In this document: piece after piece, positions 33,101 through 44,227 of the stretch
How the letters are laid out: each line of letters begins with the position of its first letter
How positions within the stretch are numbered: the first letter of the stretch is position 1
Assembly (NCBI RefSeq): GCF_001949145.1
Contig: NW_019091363.1
Span: 1,797,205-1,841,431 of the forward strand
Direction of reading: 5' to 3'
Source of the DNA: Acanthaster planci
Taxonomy: Eukaryota > Echinodermata > Asteroidea > Valvatida > Acanthasteridae
Length of the DNA stretch: 44,227 bases
Translations under genes and position numbers: made by a program
Notes under the pieces: model-generated
Database searches by the model: none
Seen by the model: only the letters and a program-made list of their open reading frames with translations
Told to the model about the DNA's origin: nothing

Positions 33101-36100
33101 AGCAAAAAAGAAACAATGAAATAAATTTTACTACAAATTAATGCCATTTTCGATGATGAATATTTTAACACATATGATTATTTCCATCTAAACATTTGAA
33201 GGCACGTTGAAAAGGCACCACGTCTATTTGACAGATTCGAATAAGATTGATTCAGGGAACACGGTCCAAAATGGCTTCAATGCGAAGAAGGTCTTTTCTG
33301 CCTGTGCTTCAGAATTTTTTTTCAATATGATCGAAGAAAACAAGGTTCAGTTTCCTTCCGGCTGAGTCTGGCTGGTAGCGATGCCTTGCTGAATATGGTA
33401 TACAGTAAATTTGGTTGGAAGCTTCTCGTTATCTGTGCACTGACCCCCCCCCGCATTACAGCGGCCACCTTCACTCTAAACAAAAAGCATGAGTGCATGT
33501 AGTCCGCTGGTTTAGTCGATAATGATTTCATCATTTCCATGACGTGCCTAATTTGGAGGTCTTCCATTTCTTTCATTTTTGCAAACTTGCTAAACACTAC
33601 CGGTACGTTCCCCTTCCTCCAAAAAGAGTATACGGAAGACGAAGATGACGGTAAATTACCGTTTTTCGTAGTGTATCATGTTGTGAACCCCTCTTCCACT
33701 CCGGTGTGTGCTTTGTACACTGCCGAAGACGAAGAAAAATTTCCAAAACCCATCCGAAAACCAAATCTTTGGGAATATGTAATTTTTACACTTATTTGGA
33801 CTTTCTGACTTAAAAAAAATGCTTGCCGGTCTTGCGACTCGGATATCGTCAGCGTCTAAACTCCTGATCCGGTCTTCAACAAACACAAAGTTGTTCTATG
33901 ATTAATTTGTCTGGGTAAATTGTAATGACTGAAACAAGGGTATGCAGTGAGAAGTGATGACGGAAATACACCTTGCAATAATAGATGGCTTGCCCCTTGC
34001 AGGGTCGCGGTATGTTGGACTGTGCAACACGTTCATCGATGATAAGAGTGCATGAGCAGGACTTGCAAACTCGCGTGCCATCGCTTCATTTGAAAGAGTG
34101 CCAAAAATGTTCGTTTATTTGCAAATGAAAAACCCATCGCCTCAGAGCATGTTATCAGCTTTTCACTTGATCAAATTAGCCAGCCCGATGTTGAGTGCCA
34201 CATCCTCGGCTAAGCTACGGGAAATATGTAGATCTACATAGCGAGAAAGCTGTTTCATAAAGTGTCGCCAGATAATAGCTACGTGTTTCGTTTATTCACT
34301 CGGATCAATCAATTTTCGTGGCACTTTTGAAAGTTTTATGCAAACACTTGCCAGAAGCGCGCGTCTAAATGAACATGCCTCTTCCACAGTCACGAATTTG
34401 TGGGCGATAGCTGCTATATGTGTAACCCTCGTAGCGATAGCATTCGAAGAATAGGTTGCCCACTGCGAACTTAAGAAATGATAGTGTGTGTGCTTGCAGT
34501 GAGTACACGAAATATATCGCACATCAACGGGTGATATTTGTATAAATTGCATTTTCGGACAAAGAAAGTCAAAGCATAAACTGTTTAGCCAATGCAAGTC
34601 TGGAATGCGACTTGAATTCAGACTCAAAGCTTATATGAGGCGATGGGCGTGGGCCATTCAAGTTTGTGGCCGTTAGTTTAAGTAACAATTCTCTGATTTC
34701 CAGCATGAGTTGGTTTAATTTGTTCAATCTTTTTTCAAGTGATACGGTACCGTAAACAATATTACAACAGGGCATATCATACTTGCCAAAAGATGGATAA
34801 CGATGATGTTAAAATAAGCAGGCAGGCAGCATTGCTTATCATACAAAACAATAGGCCTACATTGTTTCGATGATTGAAATTTGAAACGTTTTGCTTGTAC
34901 TATCTTTTCAACATTTTGATTTCAAGTACAGAGGTAGATAAAAGCACCACTTATTTTCGAAGGGTTTTTGCCTTTTTCTTACTCCAGTATGAACATTGGT
35001 GTTCTGCATAGACTTTTTTGCAGTCGTTTTAAAGCATAATTGTCTCAATCCAGCCAGCTTCATCGGTCGAATAAATTCCAGTCCGTATTTTGACCGTTGC
35101 TTTCAATCCCAGCCCATGTCTAAGGTTGTCACTTTGTTGACCTACCCTGACTGCAGTATTCGTCCATTCTTTCCACGCTAAACTTACCGATGCCCAATCG
35201 TCTTTCCTGTCAACACAAACAGAGTTTCAGCTTGGGAATTCCAGTGAAAACTATGCCGAAATACGCGCTTAATTGTCCGCTGCCTTCTCTTGTGGAATGA
35301 AAAGAGATTATGATAATACCATCCTTTAGATGAATAAGACTTATCCTTTGAAGGCCAGTGCGATATAACAATTGCAAGTACTATTTTATCCTCACTCATG
35401 TGCACGGCTCCTGCTTATCTGTTTGAGGATGAAGGAAAATATTGAGTATATGAGTGACATTTAATTTGTGCAGGACAGAAAACTTTCACATTTTCTCTTC
35501 AGCGCATTTTACAGAGAGGTTTTATTTTAGTGTTTTACCAACTGTATATTAACTATCTCAAAAAAAGAGAAAACAAAATTAAAATATTTTGATCGGGTTC
35601 CATTCTTTTACAGTCCCTTCGCCAGACAGTTCGTCATTTTTGACCTTTCAATATACACTAAGTATGAAATTTTAATTTCACATGCCTCACAAATTCCTTC
35701 TGTCTTGTGTTGTGATTATTCAGATAGACCTACAGCTGCCCATTAAACTCAGTGATGTCCATAAAAAGCCACCTTGCAGATACCCGGTTGCACCAGACCT
35801 GTCTACTTCAACACTAATCTGAAATAGAATAGTGAAATTCAGAAGTGGCGAAGATATTTAAATCAGGAAGCCGAAGAAATTTGTCATGATCCTAGCATAT
35901 GAACGAGGAAGTAAACCCTTAAGCCCGTGGTTATCGAAGTTTAAATAAGAACTTGCATCATTTTCCTAGCCTTTGCGTGCAAGTTATTCTATACCTCTCG
36001 AAAAATGTCATTTTTTGGAAAAGTGTTTTTCTTGGTTTTGGTCCGCTGCTGCTGCAAGTAGGCCCTTCCAGGGTCGACATTGGTTGTATTGTGTTGCGTG

Positions 36101-38021
36101 GAGATCGAACCGCAGGCGGAAATAGTGACCATTTGATTCAGTTAGTCTTCCCGGACTGGACTTCGTAATTAAATCACGACATCTACGATTGATTGATTGA
36201 ATGTCTCATCGTCCACAACCGGCCTCTGCAATGCCTCATTTCCCGCTTCTCACTTTCTTTTGGACACCGTCGGTGTAATAAAATGTCTTTAAATTAATAC
36301 AGTACACCATGGCGCTAAACTTATCTTTAATTCGTCAATTCCAGTGAAGTCCTGAAGGCTAATTTCTAATTAGCTTCTGTATTCGTAGGGAATTATAGGT
36401 GGGCCGAATCCCTTGCTGCCTCGTTTAAATGGGCCTCGACATTACTTCTAGAGTTAGATACATGTTCAACAATCCAACCTTCCCTGAACCATGTAAAATT
36501 ATATCCCTCTCGTGCATACAAATTATTTTGTATGTGCATTTTTGAGCATTTATATTGCCCTAGCTGTTTCCTGACAACTGATCATGCTTTGCTGTTATAT
36601 GTTTTTTTGGATTACTCATTCCAGCGATTCAGGTTGTTTTTTTGGGGAAGTTCGAACTTAAAACGAAGCTTATTGTGACAGTTCGTGTATAAGGCTTAGC
36701 AGTAATTGCTTCTCACTGACTCACAAACAAAACCTGAACCGAGGAAACACATCTTAAAACTGACTCCATAGAAAGAATGCTGTCAATTTCTACTGCTCAG
36801 TCATAACCTTGGCCCAAACTCAATTCATACAGTTTGGTCTTATCCAGTTTGTTAAAGCTTCAAATGGCCAGAGACGTATATAGAAAAATGGACGCTGCAT
36901 TAAAAGTAATCGAAACACAAGATGCATAATTAAGGAATTAAAAAGAACAAACGACTCAATGGCTCATCAAAGGATTACATTTTGTATTAATGATTTATGC
37001 CTTTATGAAAGTTGTAATAATATCAAAAATATGAAACCTGTACATCTGTCATAATTTGCATGAGTATACACCACTCTTGTGATTAATGTACGCTAGAATA
37101 TAGCGAGGCGTGCTGATTCAATCATATCTCAGCCCCTTCCCCAGTAGCAAACAAAAGTGTCTGGCGCGACGGAAGTTTGGGCCGGGATACGCCAATCGAA
37201 TTACTGCGTTGGCGTGAATTGAATTTTCCCAAATTGAAAAATGGGCTGATCAATGACACGCACGGATAAAAAAAGGTCACTGGGTTTTTTCCTGAAAGTT
37301 TCTTGTTTCCACTTCTAAAATTAAGGCCATGCGTGAAATTGACAAGTAAATATCAAGTTATGTTTTTACACCCTCACACAAAGATGCGTGCCACTGTGCT
37401 ACAGAATTTTTTTCCTTTCAAGGGCCGATGTATTTGTTTTAAGCTCTTGTAAATGCTCCTTTGTGTCCCATAATTTGACTTGGTTTTCAATTTTTGTTGT
37501 GCAGTTTAATGGTATTTTAAAAACTTTTGTTTTTCATTGCAGATGCGAATTCCCATAATTACGTAGAAGCAAATAGTGTGATGCCATCTAAGGCAGAAGC
37601 CTTGAGGTAAAGCGATTTTGCACTGAAATTTGCCAAATTTTAGGATTTGTTGTCGTACATTGTGTTCTCTTTGTTGATTAGTTGTTTAAGTTCATGACGG
37701 TAGACCAAGGACCCCACACCAACACCTACTCGTCTTTCCCTTCCCTCAACCTTGCCCCACCAAGAGCGCTCATAGACAATTTTGTCTAAGGGTATTTTTG
37801 CGTTTGTTGAAACGTCTAAAAATGCGTGTATATCTGACCAACGTTTCCTTCGAAAACCCGATAAATTCATTACAACTGTTTAATTGCCTGCCGGGGAGTC
37901 GCAGCCCTCATTTCACTTAAAGCACAAAAATAAGTTAATAATGGGACTACTGAGGCATTATTTGCATGCCCATCTCCCTTTTGGTGAGGACAAAGGTACA
38001 AAAAACAGTACAGATGCCATT
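30188..38021. other. Nearly 8 kb without recognisable genes
   Basis: AT-rich DNA. Frames checked and left unassigned include 33322-33597 (minus), 33539-33808 (plus, an acidic stretch with two EDE-like runs), 34292-34627 (minus) and 35953-36168 (plus). A single ambiguous base is at 31030. A C run lies near 33445-33454 and GATTGATTGATTGA near 36187. No RNA gene or terminal-repeat element was identified. Confidence 0.5.
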
Positions 38022-38399
38022 CATAGTTCTGCTGCAAAATACTACGTTGATTTACTGGCTCATAATCGACTCTACAGGCGATTGAGAGAATCTAATGCTT
38101 TACTGCTTTCTGTACCCAAGACACATACATCTTGGGGGGTAGGTCCTTCTCTCATACTGGCCCACATCTGTGGAACAAACTTCCGTCAGATATTCGCACC
38201 ATTTCCCCCTCCCCCGTCAATGACTTCAAGGTTTCCCTTAAAACCCACTTGTTCGACGATTTTTACATTATTTCTTGTTAACTTTACTTGATTTATATTT
38301 GTGCTGCGCTATAGTATTAGGGTCATTTTTGGCGAATACTGGCCCGTTATAAATTTTCTGTACCTGTATATTTTCTGTATTACTACTATTATTATTATA
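38022..38399 (+). mobile_element. 5'-truncated L2/CR1-type LINE 3' end, frameshifted
   Basis: This is the C-terminal end of a non-LTR retrotransposon reverse transcriptase plus its 3' tail. One frame reads KYYVDLLAHNRLYRRLRESN (from 38037), the usual segment before the terminal motif. A second frame, from about 38138, reads GRSFSHTGPHLWNKLPSDIR and continues to THLF and a stop at 38279-38281. The GPxLWNxLPxxIR...FKxxLKTHLF pattern is characteristic of L2/CR1/Rex-like elements. The frames join at the G run 38134-38139, so a single-base indel there broke the reading frame. The 3' tail has a GCGCTATA-like segment and ends in an ATT-rich microsatellite (38380-38399), as L2-like LINEs do. No polymerase core remains; it is a dead fragment. 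Confidence 0.8.
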
Positions 38400-40229
38400 A
38401 ATCAACATGTTAAAATTAATGTCACTAGTTTCAGCACTGTATTGGAGGGATTCAGAAACGACAGACGTCGGTTTCCCGCTCGTTACTGCGAATTAAGCAT
38501 GATTGGTGGCTCACTTTGCAAATCGCATATAATTTTCAACATTCTATGATGCTTGTCGTCTATCATGTGCTCTCCCAAAGGGCTGCCGCTATTGAGCATG
38601 CTGGAACAGAAAGACTTGCACAAAAGAAGAAAACCTATTAACTGTCCCCAGTGATTCATCTTTGGTATTGCAAAATGTTAATAGACAGTGAATGAATTAC
38701 ACCCTGTAAATACCAGGGACTGTTTAGGCCGCATGCATCCCGGACAGAAGAGCCATTTTCGGAGGAAAAGTGATAAAAAACCCTTATTAGACCCAAAAAT
38801 CGAAAACAAATTCCAAACCAAATGTCTAACAAACTAAAAGCATTTGATGCATTCTACTGCATTGGTTGGACAAATGCAGTTCTTTGAAAGGAAAAGTTGT
38901 CGAAATCCTTTAATAAAGGTAATATTATGAGATCGACGTCATGTTTTTTTCTTTTCCCGCGAGAAGACCGAACTTTCCCCTTTCCCGTTGCCCCTCATAC
39001 ATCTGTTGTGTCATAATTCTATTGCGCTTCGACTTTCCCAAAAGTCAAAATATCAAAACAAACAAAACACAAAAACCAAAATTGTTCACAAAACTAATTG
39101 TGGACGGATTTGCTGATTCGTGAAATCCCCAACGATAAATATATACACAACGACTTTACAGGTTGAAGAAGGCCATCTTATTAGTGAGACACCGGCACAT
39201 TCAATCCAATAAGTTTGGTTGCCGGGGCTCAATTCTCCCTTCACGGCTAACTTACTCATAGCATCATCGTTAAAACACTGTCAGTGTCCGTGGCCAGCCA
39301 TTAACAGGCATCTTGAGTAATGGAAAACACGCTTCCGTTCAAACCGTTTGTATTTGATCATCTGCCCTCAGCCCACCACACTAGGGTAATCTAATCCACC
39401 GGCCTTGTCCCAGTGACCGCGGGCAGCCTCTGAGATACGATTCTCTAACCTCTGGTGGCTATCTGTGGAGTCACAGTGTTTGATCTGAAGGTCTGCGGTA
39501 CTGATGGAGGACAATCGTGTCTCTTGCTTATAAAATGTTGTATCAATATTAGTTCTGGCGTTCCGCTATGTTGTCTCCATTGAGTACGTTGTTGATCTGG
39601 GCCAAGATGGCAGCTCATTGTGTTGCACGTTTTCTGCGCGTGTTAAATTGAATAGGATGGCTTGGAACTTCGATGCATTTGCAGTCAAGCAGACCTGTGG
39701 ACCTTATCGATCAGAATGCTCTTGTCGCTGTTTCCCTGCAGCGGCGTTTTTCATGTGCACTCGCAATCTCTCGTCCTCGGCGTTAATTGTGGGTTTTGCT
39801 TGTTATTGAGGAAATCCCTTTTCCTTTCAATGTAGCAGTTAAAATCATAGGCCTATGGACGTTTTTCACGTGAGGTAATATGACGGGTAAAAGCATTTCA
39901 GGGAGCGTACCTTGTCCGTGCGTTTTCGAGTGTATTTCTACTGGCGGTTTCATGTACGCCAGAATGTTGAGAGACTTTGAGGGCGCGCGCGTTTCTTCAC
40001 GCATCATTGTCAGGCCGATCCAGTAAGCCACACCCACTGCGCGCATGTACACTTAGCAGGTGATCTTCTCTAATGCTGCACTGCGTGTTCCAGCCGCGCG
40101 CATCATACGCATAATGTACGCATGTCGGACATACATCACGTCTGTGACTGGTCAGAATACAACAGAACGGGGTTTAATAGATAGGTTTACTACGCCTCAT
40201 AAATATTCATGAGCAAATCGGGGCGTGTC
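38400..40229. other. Non-coding stretch
   Basis: Nothing recognised. Base composition becomes more CpG-rich after about 39850. Open frames at 38301-38549, 39618-39809 and 39783-40052 show no domain features. Confidence 0.5.
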
Positions 40230-40239
40230 ATTGGCCAAT
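40230..40239. promoter_or_regulatory. Palindromic CCAAT pair in a CpG-richer block
   Basis: ATTGGCCAAT contains an inverted and a direct CCAAT box sharing a centre. It sits in a block (about 39850-40800) with more CpG than the rest of the window. Thirty bases to the left is the palindrome-like CATAAATATTCATG. NF-Y binding is a known use of CCAAT boxes in promoters; no gene start was identified next to this one. Confidence 0.3.
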
Positions 40240-40883
40240 TCCACCTCGCGTCTAGGAAGTAGAAATGATACGCAACCAGGTGACGACATACCGGTGAGTA
40301 TCCACCTCGCCGCCGTGCGGTAGTTTTCGCCACACTACGTAAGCCAAAGGTGAGCTCGTGTTGCGTGCATTCAGTCTTTTACTCGAATGTTTCATGCGTT
40401 TCAAACGCACCAAACTGAACACGGCACTGACACCCGAATCAGAGGCGTCCGTTCGTTTTGCCCAATTCAATTTTCATCGCTTTGGTTATGATGAGTCTAC
40501 GAGAGACGAAATCCGTCGAGATGCTGTTTTTGTAGTGGCACCACATGCGATGTGCACACTCTACGCGCGTGTACCAATATTTCGATAAGCTGTGAACACC
40601 CCATTGGTAAAAGAAGGATGTAACGGGTGGGTAGGCCTACCACCGTGAGCTCGAGCGTAGTGCCACCGCAGATATGGCATATCCATTGAGCCAGTCTGGC
40701 ATTCAAAAAGCCCATCCCCAAAATTAAGCACATCCGGGGTCACTCGGACGCTCATGCGAGGTCTGCCCTATCAGCGCGGCCCTACGCGGACTCGTGCGCA
40801 TGCTTTGTGCCCAAATGACAGTGGATATTTTGCCATCGTGGGAAACAATTCAAAAACGACATTTTGCCGGCCGACTCTTTCTC

Positions 40884-40906
40884 ATTGGTCCACAGTTATG
40901 ACGTCA
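40884..40906. promoter_or_regulatory. Inverted CCAAT box plus full CRE
   Basis: ATTGG at 40884-40888 is followed 10 bp later by TGACGTCA at 40899-40906. CCAAT and CRE boxes close together are a common promoter arrangement, but there is no supported gene downstream on either strand in this window. Confidence 0.25.
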
Positions 40907-41262
40907 CCGTTGCCGGCAGTAACCGTTGATGGGTGCAGACCACTAATTCAAGTGAGAGTTTCTGGCCAGCTCCTTAGCATTAAAAGTGCCCCCACAGTAT
41001 CTTTTGAAAAAGGAGATTTTTGCCCCCAAAATGGTGAAATTGTATAAATCCTTGCTAGGATCATCTCCCTGGGTCTTTGAGCTTTCATATGAGAACAGAA
41101 TGGCTAAAAACTACGGTTGAAAAATGGTCCTAAGTGCCCGGTAAAGTTGAGGGTTGCCACTTGAAAAATGGCTGCAACCAGACTTCGGAAAAATCACTTT
41201 TTTGGGGGGGAGGTGATTTGTTTTGTGGGAATAATTAAAAATGTAATTGGTTCATCCACAAA

Positions 41263-41277
41263 NNNNNNNNNNNNNNN
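41263..41277. other. Short assembly gap (15 N)
   Basis: Fifteen consecutive N between an AT-rich segment and GGGCCC. The preceding 250 bp contains a G run (near 41204-41210). Confidence 0.99.
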
Positions 41278-42257
41278 GGGCCCTGAACAGTGCTGATTTT
41301 GCACTGTTTTTAAAGGGTATGAATTAGTGGACTGTACCCTGATAGCTTTTCAACCGGTCTGACACTGACGTCAACTGTGAAGCTCTCCGGAACATAAAGT
41401 CACTGACACCGGTGCCCATCGCTAACCGTGTATTTCCACGCAATGGACTTGACCGTATATGCTGAGTTCCTTTAACATGGCGCACCAAATCTTGTGCTAA
41501 AAACTTCAAATTTCCTGACATGGTGCACTTCAAAAATTTCAGAAATCTCAAATGATATAAACAGGTCCTTCAAAGTTGATAAATTCTAGAAAAATCGGTA
41601 TTTTTTATCCCAACTTCAGTCATGAAGAAAACCATTCCGTAATGGGTACTTTTTAAAGAGTTTTTTTGGCACGAGAAAAAAAAATCGGAAAATGTGGCTG
41701 AAATAAAATTTCATCAGAACTTTGGAAGAGAAACCGAAACCTGAAATTTGCGCACAGGAATACTGAGGTTTGATCAAGTTTCACTCATTGTGAAAATAAC
41801 TGAGGTAAGAAAACTGTGCCACGTTAGGGTTTATGGACATCAACAATGGTGACATTGCAAATACATGTAATTACTAAACAGAACAAGGCTACCTGCAGAA
41901 TACCGCTTTGGGACTTTTGCCGGCGATGGCAAAATATCCATTGCTTTTTTTTTAACAAATCGAAATGGTTCATTCCTGTTGACGACGGGTTACTGTTACG
42001 GCCATACATCAATAACTGTTGAACTATCCTTAACGAAAGAAAGTTATCCTTCCCAAACTTTTAACTGCACGTGGCCAGATGATAGAGCTGTATTTAATTA
42101 CTAGAGCGCTAACTCACTGTGCAAAGTGAAGCTTGCTGGGCACAACTATGTATGTGCACAAACCTTTGGAATTGTTACAAATTTTTATGGCTTTTATACG
42201 GTTATTTGCACATCGCATCTGTACATTAAAATATGCTTCAACAATGTCGATACGCAA

Positions 42258-42296
42258 AAAAAAAACAAACAAACAGACAAACAAAAACAGAAAACC
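42258..42296. repeat. A-rich (CAAA)n low-complexity tract
   Basis: A run of A followed by repeated CAAA/CAGA units. The several overlapping open frames across 42114-42451 derive from it. Confidence 0.8.
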
Positions 42297-42511
42297 CCGC
42301 ACAATCAGTAAATGGGGTTTTAGGTTTGCCCTGGCAAACAAACTCGAGCCTGTACCCTGCAGATACTCGGTTGCCTAAGGAAATGGGCGAATTATACTGG
42401 CATCTGTCCCATCTTATTTTATCACGTTCAATAACCACGCGTTTGAATTGAAAATATATGCGCCCAGGAGGCTCAAAAAATCTCCGAGCGGGATACCGGG
42501 AAGAGAATAGT

Positions 42512-42533
42512 TAGTACTTTAGTACTTTAGTAT
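42512..42533. repeat. Short 9-bp tandem repeat (TAGTACTTT)
   Basis: About 2.4 copies of TAGTACTTT. Microsatellite-scale and of no evident function. Confidence 0.75.
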
Positions 42534-44227
42534 GGCCCTACAGACCAAATTGATACACGTAAATTTAATCAACGCCATTTAAATATCAAGGTATAAAGTT
42601 GCTACTGTGTCTAATTTAAAGTATTTTTCAAATGTAAATTTTTCCCAAGATTTAATCAGATGTTTATGATAGTACTTTTACTGTACCTGAGTAATTGCTG
42701 TGTCAATACAGGCTTTTCCAGATAAACAGATGGATTGATGTATCTCCCAAGGTTTAAAAAAAAATACTAGTCTTAATCTATCAGGTAGCCACAAGAGCGG
42801 AACGTGGCAGTTTCCCCGAAGCTTATGACCCACTTGTCCTCTCCATTACCATTCAGTACCAGATTGGGAATTCTGTGGGGAAATTTGAAGCCTGGTCCCC
42901 GGGCCATAGCCGAGTATTGCTGATTCACAAAACCAGCAGGCTCAGGACGGCCGGGTAACTTTCTTATTTGGTATGCAATGACTGCATGTTCCCTCGGAAT
43001 GCTAATTTCATCCAGGCTTCACAGGAGCTTGACTCCATCGGGATTTGGTCAATAATGGGCTCTGTTGCCTTGGATCTGTTTAGCCAATTCCCCCAAAATG
43101 CCCGCCTTACGTCGGAAATCAAAGGGCGAGGCAATATAGGCCTAGTGTAGGCAAATGTCCAGTTTCCACAGACCGTTTTCTGCCCTCTCAATATTAACGT
43201 GGGAAGAATCAAATTTCGATTTGATGAAATTAATGTTTGTAACTGATTCTACCGGCACGCTGTGGTACTGGTAGTCGTGCCAACAAAAGACAGTTTTCCC
43301 TCACTATTCGTCATCGGATATATGGCACTCGATCGAGGTTAATAGAGATGCATTACCTATCGTTTCGCCAACGGTCAGCATATATAATGCGCATATCTAA
43401 ACCCAGCCGCATTTCATTTACAGGAATGATTTATAGATTACCCTCAGTTGTGTTTTTGTTGAAACCAAGGCCATCATTAGACCCTTTAAACCACCAAAAG
43501 ACCAGAACAAGGCCTCCGGTCTGAGATGAAGCCCCAACCTATTCAAAATGAACAGCGGTCAAAGCATTCCTTTGTTAAATTGTATCACGTCAACATATCA
43601 ATATGTCGATTATAGCACTGATCTCGAGTGCCACTTGCGACAGGGTTTGACACCCAAGATTTGTCACCCCACTTGACGTTCTTGCCGACACAACCCCTTC
43701 CTCTGTCTGCGAAACTGTCGTTCCTGACTAAGGACGACGTGCTAGAGGTTCAACGCCACGCGCGGCATCAGGTGATGTCCACTCCCCCATCGCTTTTCGG
43801 ATCTGCTGTTGCGGGTACATTTCGGATATGTTTCCCTGCTCCATCATTTTCTGCCCGCCGCGCCTCCATTTTAATTAATCTGACGTTGCCTGTATCATCA
43901 GGCCATTTCAAACAAGTCGAGGCACAGACTTGAATATGATAGTATCGAACATCACTTTTCCTAAATTATTGTGCCACATTACACCTTTGTACAGACGAAG
44001 TACATGTAGGCTATGCGTTGACAACCTGTCATCCGTATACGGTTATGAACTGTATTTAAGGAGTGGTATAAGAAGCGATATTTGATTTGGATTTTGTGTC
44101 TTTGCGTGCTTAATCTCGCGCTTTGTTGAATTTTAGTTTTCCTAATCTTGGGAATTTCAGAAACACCTGTAGCATAATTTTTGAACAGATTTTTTTCTCC
44201 CAAAACTAAAGTGACAGCATGAAACAT

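Larger units (their letters stand above)
41278..44227. other. Non-coding right end of window
   Basis: AT-rich sequence with the low-complexity tracts listed separately and one TGACGTCA at 41366-41373. The longest frame (43628-43933, 101 codons) has no recognisable domain. The frame at 43979-44227 runs off the window edge on the minus strand and could only be judged with more sequence. Confidence 0.45.

Noticed and set aside
37884-38291. 135-codon plus frame taken as a complete gene
   Set aside because: Its middle is LINE reverse-transcriptase sequence, and the true continuation is in another frame after the G run; it is a broken retrotransposon fragment.
42114-42451. Overlapping 61-81 codon frames on both strands
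   Set aside because: They derive from the A-rich CAAA low-complexity tract.

Overview
The window looks like a gene-poor, repeat-rich stretch of an animal nuclear genome. Two complete, apparently intronless rhodopsin-class G-protein-coupled receptor (GPCR) genes lie on the minus strand in tens of kilobases of AT-rich non-coding DNA. That DNA carries decayed transposons (a LINE 3' end, a tRNA-derived SINE, foldback MITEs and a hAT-like terminus) and assembly gaps. There is no bacterial gene density, operon or ribosome-binding-site pattern. Intronless, lineage-expanded class A receptors together with L2/CR1-like LINEs and MITEs would fit an invertebrate deuterostome (hemichordate, echinoderm or amphioxus). 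I cannot fix the species from the sequence.

Layout. 1-3046: non-coding, with a 22-bp tandem array of GTTCC/GGAAC dyads (934-1104), a perfect 40-bp duplication and a tRNA-derived SINE. 3047-4048 (minus): GPCR 1. 4049-13490: non-coding, with inverted repeats between 5.1 and 6.2 kb and two full CRE palindromes near 6.3 kb. 13491-13934: a 444-bp foldback element flanked by TA. 14809-14943: a 42-bp minisatellite. 16780-17871 (minus): GPCR 2, a paralogue of GPCR 1. 17872-22196: unannotated. 22197-22941: a 745-bp run of N, bordered on the right by a C-rich repeat ending in a hAT-like terminus. 23365-23514: a 150-bp MITE flanked by TAA. 29735-30187: a GAGTC-rich element around a perfect 23-bp hairpin. 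38022-38399: the frameshifted 3' end of an L2/CR1-type LINE. The rest to 44227 is unannotated apart from a CpG-richer block near 40 kb and short low-complexity tracts.

The two receptors share the string VTRML followed by FF-x-CLAPF in TM6 and NLAxADxTFL in TM2. Both lack the usual tryptophan of the CWxP toggle switch, so they look like local members of one diverged peptide-receptor-like family. GPCR 1 has also lost the acidic residue of DRY and the proline of NPxxY. Both genes point the same way, about 12.7 kb apart. No other open frame longer than about 130 codons outside the gap looked convincingly coding. I found no convincing multi-gene novel system; the most unusual items are the receptor microswitch changes and the 22-bp dyad array.
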